Shown: piece after piece, positions 16,001-23,720 of the stretch | How positions within the stretch are numbered: position 1 is the stretch's first letter | Layout of the letters: each line of letters begins with the position of its first letter | Source of the DNA: a virus | Virus record (IMG/VR): IMGVR_UViG_3300029259_000438 | Location: 1-31,198 of that record | DNA length: 31,198 nucleotides | Reading direction: 5' to 3' (one strand) | Program-made: the position numbers and the translations under genes | Notes under the pieces: generated by a model | Database searches by the model: none | Told to the model about the DNA's origin: nothing | Seen by the model: the letters and a program-made list of their open reading frames with translations, nothing else

Positions 16001-19000
16001 GGGTCTAACATAATGTCAAGAGTTTCAAATGAATTTGGTAAAATATTTTCGGGATCATTTCAAGAGTTTAGGTATTACTCAAATGATATTCCTACAGAAG
16101 TATTCCATGACTTTACAATGAATCCTGAATCAATTGAAGGTAATAGTATTACAGGTTCAGAATCATCATTTGATATTGTAAACTTTAGAGCACCTTTGGG
16201 TAATGAATTAGAATATGTGTATACAGCATCTCAATATGGGTATTATGTAGAAAATATTTCATCCTCCCACCCAGCAATAACAGGCTCAGCTAATTTAATT
16301 ATTACAGCTTCATTTGTTAACCCATCAAACAATTCAGTTACTTCAAGTTATGAATTTATCCACTATTCAAGTTCAACATTAAGAACTTATAGTAAAACAA
16401 ATACTGAAGTTTATCAATTAGACCAACCTGCAATTGGGATTAGAAACAGAATTTCAAATAAAATTCAAGTTGAAGATGGAGATGCATATGGCAATGTGCT
16501 ATCGAGACAAATAAGTATAGATCAAAATTACCTAATAAGTCAAAGTTATACTGAAGATGTTACAAATCTAGAAGTTGCATTTTCACCACAAGATGAAGTA
16601 AATGATGATATTATTGCTTCTTTTGGATATGGGGTTATTTCCGATACAATTGCAGATCCAAGATTTGCATTTGATTCCAAATTAAACTACTACCCAAATT
16701 TAAGAAAGGTAGCAATTGATTACTTTAAAAAATACACAGAAGGTAATGTTTATGATTATTTAAGATTAATTAAATACTTCGATAATTCACTATTCAAAGC
16801 TATTAAATCATACGTACCAGCGCGTACAAGCGTAACTACAGGCGTTGTAATTAAACAAAATCTATTAGAGCGCAACAGGCGTCCAGCAGTAACTATTTCA
16901 CCAAATACGACGATTGCTCGTACAATTGAAACTGGTTCACTTAATGATATCCTAACAAATGAAACAGGTTTAAACAGTGCAATACAACTTAGAAATTTAG
17001 AAATTACAGGAAGTATTTATGGTAATGATGGTGTTTCAGATGTAATTTCAATAGAGGGTGGTGCTGGAGGTGTTCCAAACTCACTTAATGGGGTTAAAAA
17101 TATATTTAATGTAACCCAAAGTTGGACAGGATTTAATGAAACTATAAGTGGATCGGTTCCATTTACAGATTCAACACAAACTGAATTTTATGATGGAGAG
17201 TATAGTGGTAGTAATTTAGTAGTTACATCCCAATCACTACTAAATAACCCATTTTCAACATTTACAGGAACAGATTCATCATATTTTACTAGAATAACAC
17301 AATCTCTGTTTGCAACTACTGGATCAACCTTTAACGGAACACCCATTTCACTTGGCGTAAATATGCGAGCCAAGGTATTTACTAATCTTCAACTTGCAAT
17401 TGATAGTTTGGATGATTTTAATATGTCTAGCCCAGGTAATGGTGCAATTGCTTTCTTCCAACCAACCGCAGGAATTGCGATATACCAAGTCGCAGCAATC
17501 TTGTTTCCAAATCTTGTAGGACTTCCAAATAATTTACAATTTTCCACCGACATCACTAGATTCCTCTCCCAAGCAGAATCCGGTTTAACTTTTCCATACG
17601 ATGCTAGTAAATTTAGTGAAACTGCTGCTAGTAAGTATGGATTTAATAATCTTGCCCCCTATTTTACTTTCCAACTCGGCAATGTTGCAGGTAAAAACTT
17701 TACATATGCCGATGATTCTGCCACCCCCGGACTTAATAGTGGTAGAGTAATAAGTTCATTACTAGCATCAGGGGGTATAACATATGCAATATATCAAAAT
17801 GATAATAATGGGGTTATCACCCCAAACGCAGGTCTCCTCATTAAATGTGAAGGTATTCCCCCAGAAAATGTAACAGCAACCAAATTTGTTGATGTCACGG
17901 CATCACCAAATGGTAACACTATAACAACTAATGATGTATTCTTTATTAATCTTACACTTGGTAATTATAACACTGCAAGGCAGGATTTTGAAAGTACATT
18001 TACAACTGGAACAACTGCCCAATTACTACCAGCTGCAACAGCAAGTCTCCAACTTTACCAAACGACATATACGGGTTCAATTGGAGATTCTGGTGAATTT
18101 TACCCTCTAGGATGTGCTTTTAATAGAGATAGTATAAATAATAATGGTGAGTTAATTGATAACTCTAATACAATTGCGAATAACCCAGATTGGAATGTTT
18201 CTTTAAATTTTATAGGTACCCCTCAATCCCCAGATGCATATGCTGTTCCAGGTTCGGATTTCTACCAACGATTTAACCCAGGTGTAGCAGGTCCTAATTT
18301 TGATGTATTAAATGGTACTAATGCCTATTGGATATATAGTGGGATTAATAATAGACCATTAACTGGATCTATTCCTATTTCTCGAAAATTTCTCCCAATC
18401 GACACTCCATCTTTATATTATAACTGGAGCCCTGTACTCCCATCAATAACAAGGTTTTTTGAATCACCTTTCTACCCATTAATTAATAATATTACAGGAA
18501 GTGAATTAAATACATTTGTAGAACAATTAGAATTTGGAAATGGAGTGGAAACCCCTACAAACTTAGAATTAATAATAAGTGGATCAGCCCAAAAGGCACA
18601 AGTTAATGATAGTTTTTATACCCAAAAATCAATTATTCTCCCAAGATATGAGGGAGTTAAATTGCAAGCAGCAGATTATAACACCTTCACCCCACCCTCT
18701 CAAAGTATTACATATTTAAATGCTCTATCGGGAAGTGCTATTAGCCAATCAGGCCCTGGACGTGAGTATGTAGGTGATATTAGTTATGGTAATAACCCAG
18801 TAATTGATAAAAACCCAATATACTTTGCCCGTTTTAAATCTTCATATAATAATTTAAATCTTGATGGAACTTATACTTTTGAAATTGACTCATTAATCCT
18901 ATCACCAACATTTAACATTCAAGGAGATAATTCACCACTTATCCCAACTGTTATTAAAGTTGATGGTGGTGGTAGCAATTTGACTGAAGTAAGAAGTACA

Positions 19001-20485
19001 TTTGAGCTTAATAGAAAAGTAGGAGTAGCTTATGATTCTTTAGTATTTAATAATATTGATTATGGTAAATTAAGAACTGGAAATAGTAGAATATTTCAAG
19101 GAGCTTTAGAAATGAATACTATAGTTGCTACTACTAGTGGGAGAAATGGTCCTGATATATCATATGATAATGCCTTTCCATCATTTACCCCTACTATGTC
19201 ATTTTCTACAGCAAGTTGGGTTTCTAGTGGAAGTGTTATACCATCTTCAATGAAGATACGTTCAGAAGTATCACGATCAATAGATGGGAATCGAGGTTAT
19301 TTAATTACAGGGAGTAGTTGCTTTTACTTAGGAGGTGAAGATGTAATAGTTAATGCCGCCGGAGGTGAATATACTATCAGCCCAAATAATTTAGAATTTA
19401 CCCAAAGGGTTAGTGGTCCTGGGTTAGGAGTATTAAATTCTTATAATATTGCAGTAAGTAAATCAATCCCAACTTCTGCAATTGGGGGTAGGTTAACGTT
19501 CAATCCAAATTTCCCCCCATACAATTTCCTAGGTGCAGTTACATCTCTCCCATCAAATACTGTAAGTGGATTTTATCCTAACATACCAATGATAGGTGGT
19601 TCTGGAACTGGTGCAAAAATGGATGCTTTAACTAATGTGAATGGTTTGGTTGCTCTTATTATAGATGGGTTTGCAGGAGAAGGATACGCAGTAGGTGATG
19701 TATTAACAATACCAGCGGGTACATTTGGTGCTAGTTCTACAGTGACATCCCTGACATTACGTGCAGCTGATATTGATCCGACTCTACTAACAATTAATCC
19801 AGGAATACCTTCAGTCCTATCATCCTCATACTCACGTCAAGAAAGTGTAGGCAAACCAGATGCAGATTTTTTCATTGAAAATTTCAAATCAAGCTCCTTA
19901 GGAGCATTTAAAGAATCTGATGGTGGTGTTCCATTTATAATTAAAGTAGGTGATGAGATAGTAACTACGTATAATGATGCTACTAATTTTGGTATAGTAC
20001 GAGCAGAGAATTTTATTTCAAAAACTTTTATAGTAACAGGTATAACTGGTTCTTTAAGTGAAGTATTACCTTTTGGACATACCTATACGGGCTCATATTG
20101 TCAACAACCAAATCTTGAGGATGTTCTACCATTTTGTGAAGCTAATCCAAAAGAAATTGCAAACACCAATGGATGGTTACAAAATAAAATAATAGTTACT
20201 CCTAACCCAGCTATAGCTTTAGCTGGTGTGTCTCCTATTACAGGTGGACAAGTAGGAGGTTTTATAATTAGAAGAAGAGGAAATGCTGATGATAGAGTTA
20301 TTGTTTATCAAAGCCCACCATCACAATTTGGAATTAGTGCAACCACAGGATCAGGTGGTGGATTTTTAATCCCAGATGATTTTACTCCCCAACAAAAGAG
20401 AAATACTTTAACATTAATAAATCAATTAAGAGGTTTAAATTCATTCAGAGATGATTCAAATTTAAGTACTTCGGCTCCAGGATAA
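13085..20485 (+). CDS. Giant 2466-residue tail/baseplate protein, mosaic
   Basis: This is one uninterrupted frame of 2466 codons. The N-terminal 570 residues are Ser/Thr/Asn-rich and beta-like. Residues about 550-700 hold a helical segment (DEIWLYTKALSERY, IPLDLAADAIKGLGF, AYLTKKKGTISGLRQLINIW) typical of baseplate-fibre connectors in marine phages. Residues about 740-1010 look like a LamG/concanavalin-type domain, including WWSVSFQRNQ and SGSFQEFRYYSND. About 1205-1275 is a conserved helical block (IDYFKKYTEGNVYDYLRLIK, FDNSLFKAIKSYVPARTS). Beyond it the protein is Gly/Ser/Thr-rich with many T-G-S turns. A module near 2172-2216 (GGSGTGAKMD, GEGYAVGDVLTIPAG) resembles a repeat in phage adhesins. 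It likely spans the baseplate periphery and binds receptors. Codon use changes around 17.3-17.7 kb, suggesting an exchanged domain. Confidence 0.75.
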   Translation: MPSTPYNNLQSTPQNNPQITGSAGGPTQGYGGIAEETFTLSKPNPNEETTFQGLNASPTSTESPLIIPVSTSISQVDPNSLSNEGFELQDQSIIPNEIIPSSFTPGENFVEFFIYDSQKDLLTSNNYFYEDWSITNDTNREQLSGSYVDPVTGLNVIEASSTTVPTNEITLNPGLNVYNEGFENGVVYASYNFVNYELGSSPENTFYLSEISSDRTEIAIKSNIIPLTDFRKGYDSLVSSITTNDFFDEFYVSFFDNDFVIATNLQISGSLPEGLKGATISNETVYIKLYEPLSPKFTLKSELYVVSKVGESQAYRVEFQEDFSEFIEQANYIKGPNVNIPLKDLINNSTTLKSYDDLTSTPSSESLNNLLNTLNQRGVTITPNYSYNTFNEFINFSSAKARINNFYEKVSQIQSYEADIETLTGITGSNPNVSGISSSLASLQTNVTNLITNFDGYESYLYNNSSSFAYPKSGSSYPYPLLSTGSTEVLTWLGNDNESSQYYGGYVLSASLYDEDNQNWLYYTIPDFIKENSTNSEYIDFSNMVGQSFDEIWLYTKALSERYNTSNDPDKGIPLDLAADAIKGLGFETFGNNYDNQDNFIGLTGEDNGSYVPPTGSELITQYIAVNSGSIINYWSDGYAWADYVQSVTEPGFPYAIDKVSKEIYKRLYHNMAYLTKKKGTISGLRQLINIWGIPNTILRINEFGGKNRDNSNDYDLWYNRFSYAYTPVANSYQASSSVKIPWMPLERNRIAEDEYIVPDGLAFRFKTTGFPSSSFGGSYYSQSLAVKKSNGINDNKFDWGIQLIYENQPSGSYSGSNNSDYYEYGKVRFFISGSGGDGGVAQSEDIYLPFFNKGWWSVSFQRNQHVSSSYHLRDTTYTLQVANNQYNGADGNIIGWTGSVNINVGQDQNTYGIGNYGSITYDDPAPNFGYGVGNYGEVIYGQGNISSSLNKAWNAFGVTDVDGVYLGGYISGSNIMSRVSNEFGKIFSGSFQEFRYYSNDIPTEVFHDFTMNPESIEGNSITGSESSFDIVNFRAPLGNELEYVYTASQYGYYVENISSSHPAITGSANLIITASFVNPSNNSVTSSYEFIHYSSSTLRTYSKTNTEVYQLDQPAIGIRNRISNKIQVEDGDAYGNVLSRQISIDQNYLISQSYTEDVTNLEVAFSPQDEVNDDIIASFGYGVISDTIADPRFAFDSKLNYYPNLRKVAIDYFKKYTEGNVYDYLRLIKYFDNSLFKAIKSYVPARTSVTTGVVIKQNLLERNRRPAVTISPNTTIARTIETGSLNDILTNETGLNSAIQLRNLEITGSIYGNDGVSDVISIEGGAGGVPNSLNGVKNIFNVTQSWTGFNETISGSVPFTDSTQTEFYDGEYSGSNLVVTSQSLLNNPFSTFTGTDSSYFTRITQSLFATTGSTFNGTPISLGVNMRAKVFTNLQLAIDSLDDFNMSSPGNGAIAFFQPTAGIAIYQVAAILFPNLVGLPNNLQFSTDITRFLSQAESGLTFPYDASKFSETAASKYGFNNLAPYFTFQLGNVAGKNFTYADDSATPGLNSGRVISSLLASGGITYAIYQNDNNGVITPNAGLLIKCEGIPPENVTATKFVDVTASPNGNTITTNDVFFINLTLGNYNTARQDFESTFTTGTTAQLLPAATASLQLYQTTYTGSIGDSGEFYPLGCAFNRDSINNNGELIDNSNTIANNPDWNVSLNFIGTPQSPDAYAVPGSDFYQRFNPGVAGPNFDVLNGTNAYWIYSGINNRPLTGSIPISRKFLPIDTPSLYYNWSPVLPSITRFFESPFYPLINNITGSELNTFVEQLEFGNGVETPTNLELIISGSAQKAQVNDSFYTQKSIILPRYEGVKLQAADYNTFTPPSQSITYLNALSGSAISQSGPGREYVGDISYGNNPVIDKNPIYFARFKSSYNNLNLDGTYTFEIDSLILSPTFNIQGDNSPLIPTVIKVDGGGSNLTEVRSTFELNRKVGVAYDSLVFNNIDYGKLRTGNSRIFQGALEMNTIVATTSGRNGPDISYDNAFPSFTPTMSFSTASWVSSGSVIPSSMKIRSEVSRSIDGNRGYLITGSSCFYLGGEDVIVNAAGGEYTISPNNLEFTQRVSGPGLGVLNSYNIAVSKSIPTSAIGGRLTFNPNFPPYNFLGAVTSLPSNTVSGFYPNIPMIGGSGTGAKMDALTNVNGLVALIIDGFAGEGYAVGDVLTIPAGTFGASSTVTSLTLRAADIDPTLLTINPGIPSVLSSSYSRQESVGKPDADFFIENFKSSSLGAFKESDGGVPFIIKVGDEIVTTYNDATNFGIVRAENFISKTFIVTGITGSLSEVLPFGHTYTGSYCQQPNLEDVLPFCEANPKEIANTNGWLQNKIIVTPNPAIALAGVSPITGGQVGGFIIRRRGNADDRVIVYQSPPSQFGISATTGSGGGFLIPDDFTPQQKRNTLTLINQLRGLNSFRDDSNLSTSAPG

Positions 20486-20517
20486 GGATAACTTGGAATA
20501 AAAACAAAAATAACGTA

Positions 20518-20525
20518 TATTTATA
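20518..20525 (+). promoter_or_regulatory. Late-promoter-like element TATTTATA
   Basis: CGTATATTTATAATTAAAA: a perfect core lies 17 bases before the ATG at 20543, in the 57-base gap after the giant tail gene. The flanking AATTAAAA is shared with the copy at 29420. No hairpin terminator is visible in the gap, so transcription from upstream may also continue through. Confidence 0.58.
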
Positions 20526-20542
20526 ATTAAAATAATTAAATA

Positions 20543-21235
20543 ATGGGATACTTAAACAATCAAATAGTAACAGTGGATGCTATTCTAACTACCAAAGGAA
20601 GAGAACTTTTGGCAAGAGGAGATGGTTCTTTCAACATTAGTCAATTTGCATTGGCAGATGATGAAATTGATTATACACTTTACAACCCAACCAACCCTTC
20701 AGGTTCTGCATATTACGGAGAAGCAATAGAAAATATGCCTCTATTAGAAGCATTTCCAGATTCATTACAAATGATGAAGTATAAATTAGTAACTCTTCCT
20801 AGAGATACTGCTAAAATGCCTACACTTGCTATTGGTAATGCAAACCCATCATTAGCTCAAACAGAACAATATGTTGTTGCTCCAAATACGTTAAATTATC
20901 TTGGTGGTAATTCAGTAGTTGAATCATCAGGATATCTCTTTACATTAAGTGATGCTAGAATGTTTAGTGCTATAGTTCCAAATTCATCAATACAAACACA
21001 AACACCAGGTTTAGAGGGAGATATTAATTCTTCAACTTCCTCAACAGCAAGAAACACTACTAATGGTACAGATGTATCAAAAACAGTAATTGGAACTTCA
21101 TTAACATTAACCGCAACTGGAATTAATACATTATTTGGAACTACAAGAACTGCATTATTTGGCACCTTAACCATAACTGGTAGAGACTCAGGTGCAAGAT
21201 TACAAGTACCAATAACTATAACTAGAACATCGTAA
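20543..21235 (+). CDS. Virion structural protein, tail/baseplate associated
   Basis: This 230-residue protein begins GYLNNQIVTVDAILTTKGRE and continues LARGDGSFNISQFALADDEI-DY. I recall this N-terminal pattern (LTxKGRExLARG, ALADDEIDY) from structural proteins of many T4-like marine phages. The second half is Thr/Ser/Asn-rich (SSTSSTARNTTNGTDVSKT) and beta-like, as in fibre or decoration domains. It opens a set of three structural genes behind a late-promoter-like element. It may belong to the baseplate rim or fibre attachment. The exact T4 counterpart is not clear. Confidence 0.72.
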   Translation: MGYLNNQIVTVDAILTTKGRELLARGDGSFNISQFALADDEIDYTLYNPTNPSGSAYYGEAIENMPLLEAFPDSLQMMKYKLVTLPRDTAKMPTLAIGNANPSLAQTEQYVVAPNTLNYLGGNSVVESSGYLFTLSDARMFSAIVPNSSIQTQTPGLEGDINSSTSSTARNTTNGTDVSKTVIGTSLTLTATGINTLFGTTRTALFGTLTITGRDSGARLQVPITITRTS

Positions 21236-21246
21236 ATAAATAAAAC

Positions 21247-22293
21247 ATGGCAGGAGCATTTCAAATATTAGACCCCCGAGATTTAGTAATTAGTACAGAT
21301 AGTGTATCTAATACTGTATGGGAGAATAATTCCCCAACACTAACATCATATTATACTTCATCTACCCAAATATTAAGTACAACAGGTCAATTCTACTATA
21401 ACATATATGCAGGAATTGAAACTACAGGATCTGTTCAATTTGCAATAGCATATTGTGATTCTACAGGTGGTGGTAGCTTATTATATAATCCAAATGTACC
21501 CCAATTATCCCCAACAAGAACAAATTATGGTCAATACAGATCATTAATTTTAGGAGATGAAGAAAGTTCATTTGTATTTGGTAATATATCATCATCTCAT
21601 TTCTATGCACTTCCTATAGAAAGATCAGGATATAAACAAGAATTACTCCCAGGAGTAATGACATTAAATCTATCAGGTTCAGGTGGTGCAAATCAAAATT
21701 TATTTCTTACAGATGATAGTAAATTAGGAGGATCAGCTGTATTTACTGAAGCTGGTAGAGTCTACAACCTAGTTTCAGGTTCAGCAGGTAATGTTAATAC
21801 TACGGTTAATACCACGGGGTGGACATTAGCATCTGGATCATATGGTTGGTTTTTACCTGATGTAGGTTTAATTTTATTAAATGGTAATGCTTTAGCAAGT
21901 CCATTTGCAGCTGGTGGTATTAATTTAGTATCAAACAGAACAGCAAATTCTACCCAAAATAATCCTACTAAATTATATAATAGTTTAAATCTAGGAGGTT
22001 TAGATGCAACTTCACCAGGATGGACATTAAACTCACAAGAAACATTATCTTCAGACTTTATTTTTGCAAGAGCAAGGAACGATGAATTTAACTACTCAAC
22101 TAACCCATCATTTATTTCAGGCTCAACTGGAGCTGTTTTATTTGATTCATTTATTAACGACCCACAAGTATATATCACAACTGTAGGTTTATACAATACT
22201 AACCAAGATTTAGTAGCCGTAGCAAAACTATCTAGACCATTACTTAAAGACTTTACTAAGGAATTATTAGTAAGGATTAAGTTAGACTTCTAA
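21247..22293 (+). CDS. Virion structural protein with conserved C-terminal GLYN...KLS module
   Basis: This 348-residue beta-rich protein begins AGAFQILDPRDLVISTDSVS. Its C-terminus (YITTVGLYNTNQDLVAVAKL, then SRPLLKDFTKELLVRIKLDF) is a module seen in baseplate-proximal proteins of T4-like marine phages. The next gene ends in a divergent version of the same module, so the two are partial paralogues. The centre is Gly/Ser/Thr/Asn-rich with SGSGG and SGSAG turns. It starts 11 bases after the previous stop. The structural role is supported by context and pattern rather than a named family. Confidence 0.72.
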   Translation: MAGAFQILDPRDLVISTDSVSNTVWENNSPTLTSYYTSSTQILSTTGQFYYNIYAGIETTGSVQFAIAYCDSTGGGSLLYNPNVPQLSPTRTNYGQYRSLILGDEESSFVFGNISSSHFYALPIERSGYKQELLPGVMTLNLSGSGGANQNLFLTDDSKLGGSAVFTEAGRVYNLVSGSAGNVNTTVNTTGWTLASGSYGWFLPDVGLILLNGNALASPFAAGGINLVSNRTANSTQNNPTKLYNSLNLGGLDATSPGWTLNSQETLSSDFIFARARNDEFNYSTNPSFISGSTGAVLFDSFINDPQVYITTVGLYNTNQDLVAVAKLSRPLLKDFTKELLVRIKLDF

Positions 22294-22296
22294 TGA

Positions 22297-23247
22297 ATGA
22301 GCGCATTCAAACAATTTACAACAAAGGATGTTACTATAACTCCTTTTATAGCTGACAAAGGTTTTTCTTACACTGGTAACCCAATTACGGGTTCAACTGT
22401 AGGTATTAATATCTATCAAGGGAAGAATATAGACTATACATCCTCCTTAAATGTTCAAACAGGTTTTGAATATTCTTCTTCTTTGAATTCTATTTATAAT
22501 AGTGTAAAACAATTGTATTATACTAATTATATTTCTTCAAGTACAGGAGATCAAGGAATAACAGCTAGTGTACTACCAGGCACTACTCGTGAGAATGATG
22601 TTTACTTTGGTCCTATAGAAGCACCAAGGTATGATAATTATCTTCAATCTAGTCTAGAACAAAAAAGATATTGGCCTACAGGGAGTGGAGAAGACATTAC
22701 AGTTTTTGCAATCCCAACCCAACTATTTGGTGAAAAAATAGTCCCAACAACATTTGAATTTGGATACACAGGTTCAGTTCAGTTTGTTAATGGGGTATTT
22801 CTCCAAGATGATGGTGATGGTAATATTATAAGTGGATCCAATAAAACTGTTGTAGGTCAAATATTTTATTCTCATGGTATAGTTATATTAACTACCAGTA
22901 GTTGTCATACTATAGGAGAAGATATAAATCAAAACCCAACAAGATTATTAAAAACTGATTTTAGATTTTCTTCCTCCTTAACAATTTATGAGCAACAATA
23001 TAAGTGTACTATTTTAGAAAATGAATTTGGTTCATCTTTAAACCCATCACTATTAACATCATCCATAGCTGGAAGAGCAAATACTGTGTATTACCCATTC
23101 GTAACATCATCTTTTTTTACACCATACATAACTCAAGTTGGATTGTATAATGAAAATACTGAACTTGTAGCTGTGGGGAAATTATCATTCCCAGTTCCAA
23201 TTTCACAATATACAGACACAACAATTAATGTAAATTTTGACGTTTAA
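22297..23247 (+). CDS. Virion structural protein, partial paralogue of upstream gene
   Basis: This 316-residue beta-rich protein begins SAFKQFTTKDVTITPFIADK and ends YITQVGLYNENTELVAVGKL with SFPVPISQYTDTTINVNFDV. The ending shares YIT-VGLYN and LVAV-KLS with the neighbour at 21247-22293. Central T-G-S and G-S-G turns are again frequent. It begins 3 bases after the preceding stop, and its own stop overlaps the GIY-YIG nuclease start as TAATG. It is probably a baseplate or fibre-base component. Confidence 0.72.
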   Translation: MSAFKQFTTKDVTITPFIADKGFSYTGNPITGSTVGINIYQGKNIDYTSSLNVQTGFEYSSSLNSIYNSVKQLYYTNYISSSTGDQGITASVLPGTTRENDVYFGPIEAPRYDNYLQSSLEQKRYWPTGSGEDITVFAIPTQLFGEKIVPTTFEFGYTGSVQFVNGVFLQDDGDGNIISGSNKTVVGQIFYSHGIVILTTSSCHTIGEDINQNPTRLLKTDFRFSSSLTIYEQQYKCTILENEFGSSLNPSLLTSSIAGRANTVYYPFVTSSFFTPYITQVGLYNENTELVAVGKLSFPVPISQYTDTTINVNFDV

Positions 23248-23693
23248 TGGATTGGATATATAAATTAAAAAAAATAGAGTCTATTGATGATATTCCCCAA
23301 AACACGTTTGGTTTTATCTATATCATAACTCATAAACCTACTAAAAAATCTTATATAGGTAAGAAATTTTTAACTTTTACTCGTAAACAAAAATTAGGTA
23401 AAAAGGAATTAAAATTACTTGAAGGTCAAAAAGGTAGACCCTCTATATTTAAGATAACCCAAAAGGAATCAGATTGGAAAACATATTGGAGTTCTAACTC
23501 AACATTGAAAAATTTAGTTAAGAATGAACCTAAAGAAAATTTTGAACGTCGTATTCTTCATTTTTGTATGTCAAAAAAACAACTTACATATTTTGAAATA
23601 AAATATCAAATGGTATATCAAGTTTTAGAAAAACCCAAAGAATTTTTCAATGATAATATCCTAGGAAAGTTTTTTACAAAAGACTTGGAATAA
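23247..23693 (+). CDS. GIY-YIG family endonuclease
   Basis: This 148-residue protein has a GIY-YIG core. Its GIY strand is GFIYII at 22-27 with Y25, and its YIG strand is SYIGKK at 35-40 with Y36 and G38. A basic region follows (FTFTRKQKLGKKELK in outline), then SDWKTYWSSNSTLKNL. The probable metal-binding glutamate is E117 in LTYFEIKY. Family enzymes cut DNA, often as homing endonucleases. No separate DNA-binding domain is attached, so homing is not shown. Very similar stand-alone versions occur in many marine T4-like phages (from memory), which suggests a resident function. It is coupled by TAATG to the structural gene upstream. Confidence 0.8.
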   Translation: MDWIYKLKKIESIDDIPQNTFGFIYIITHKPTKKSYIGKKFLTFTRKQKLGKKELKLLEGQKGRPSIFKITQKESDWKTYWSSNSTLKNLVKNEPKENFERRILHFCMSKKQLTYFEIKYQMVYQVLEKPKEFFNDNILGKFFTKDLE

Positions 23694-23703
23694 CACATTT
23701 ATT

Positions 23704-23713
23704 TTCGTATATT
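23704..23713 (+). promoter_or_regulatory. Promoter-like element TTCGTATATT ahead of primase
   Basis: TTCGTATATT is identical to the elements at 187 and 1162 and lies 7 bases before the primase ATG at 23721. It appears here in place of the TATTTATA element used by the structural genes, which fits earlier expression of replication genes. The GGGG of the first two copies is missing. Confidence 0.48.
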
Positions 23714-23720
23714 ATTATTC

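Noticed and set aside
13085-20485. Possible assembly chimera or fused genes, because of the 2466-codon length
   Set aside because: The frame has no stop or frameshift, the flanking promoter-like elements fit one unit, and proteins over 2000 residues are known in phage tails. I keep it as one gene, with possible domain exchange noted separately.
20896-21264. 122-aa frame on the minus strand
   Set aside because: Antisense to the structural gene 20543-21235. It reflects the Thr/Asn codon pattern of that gene and has no independent support.
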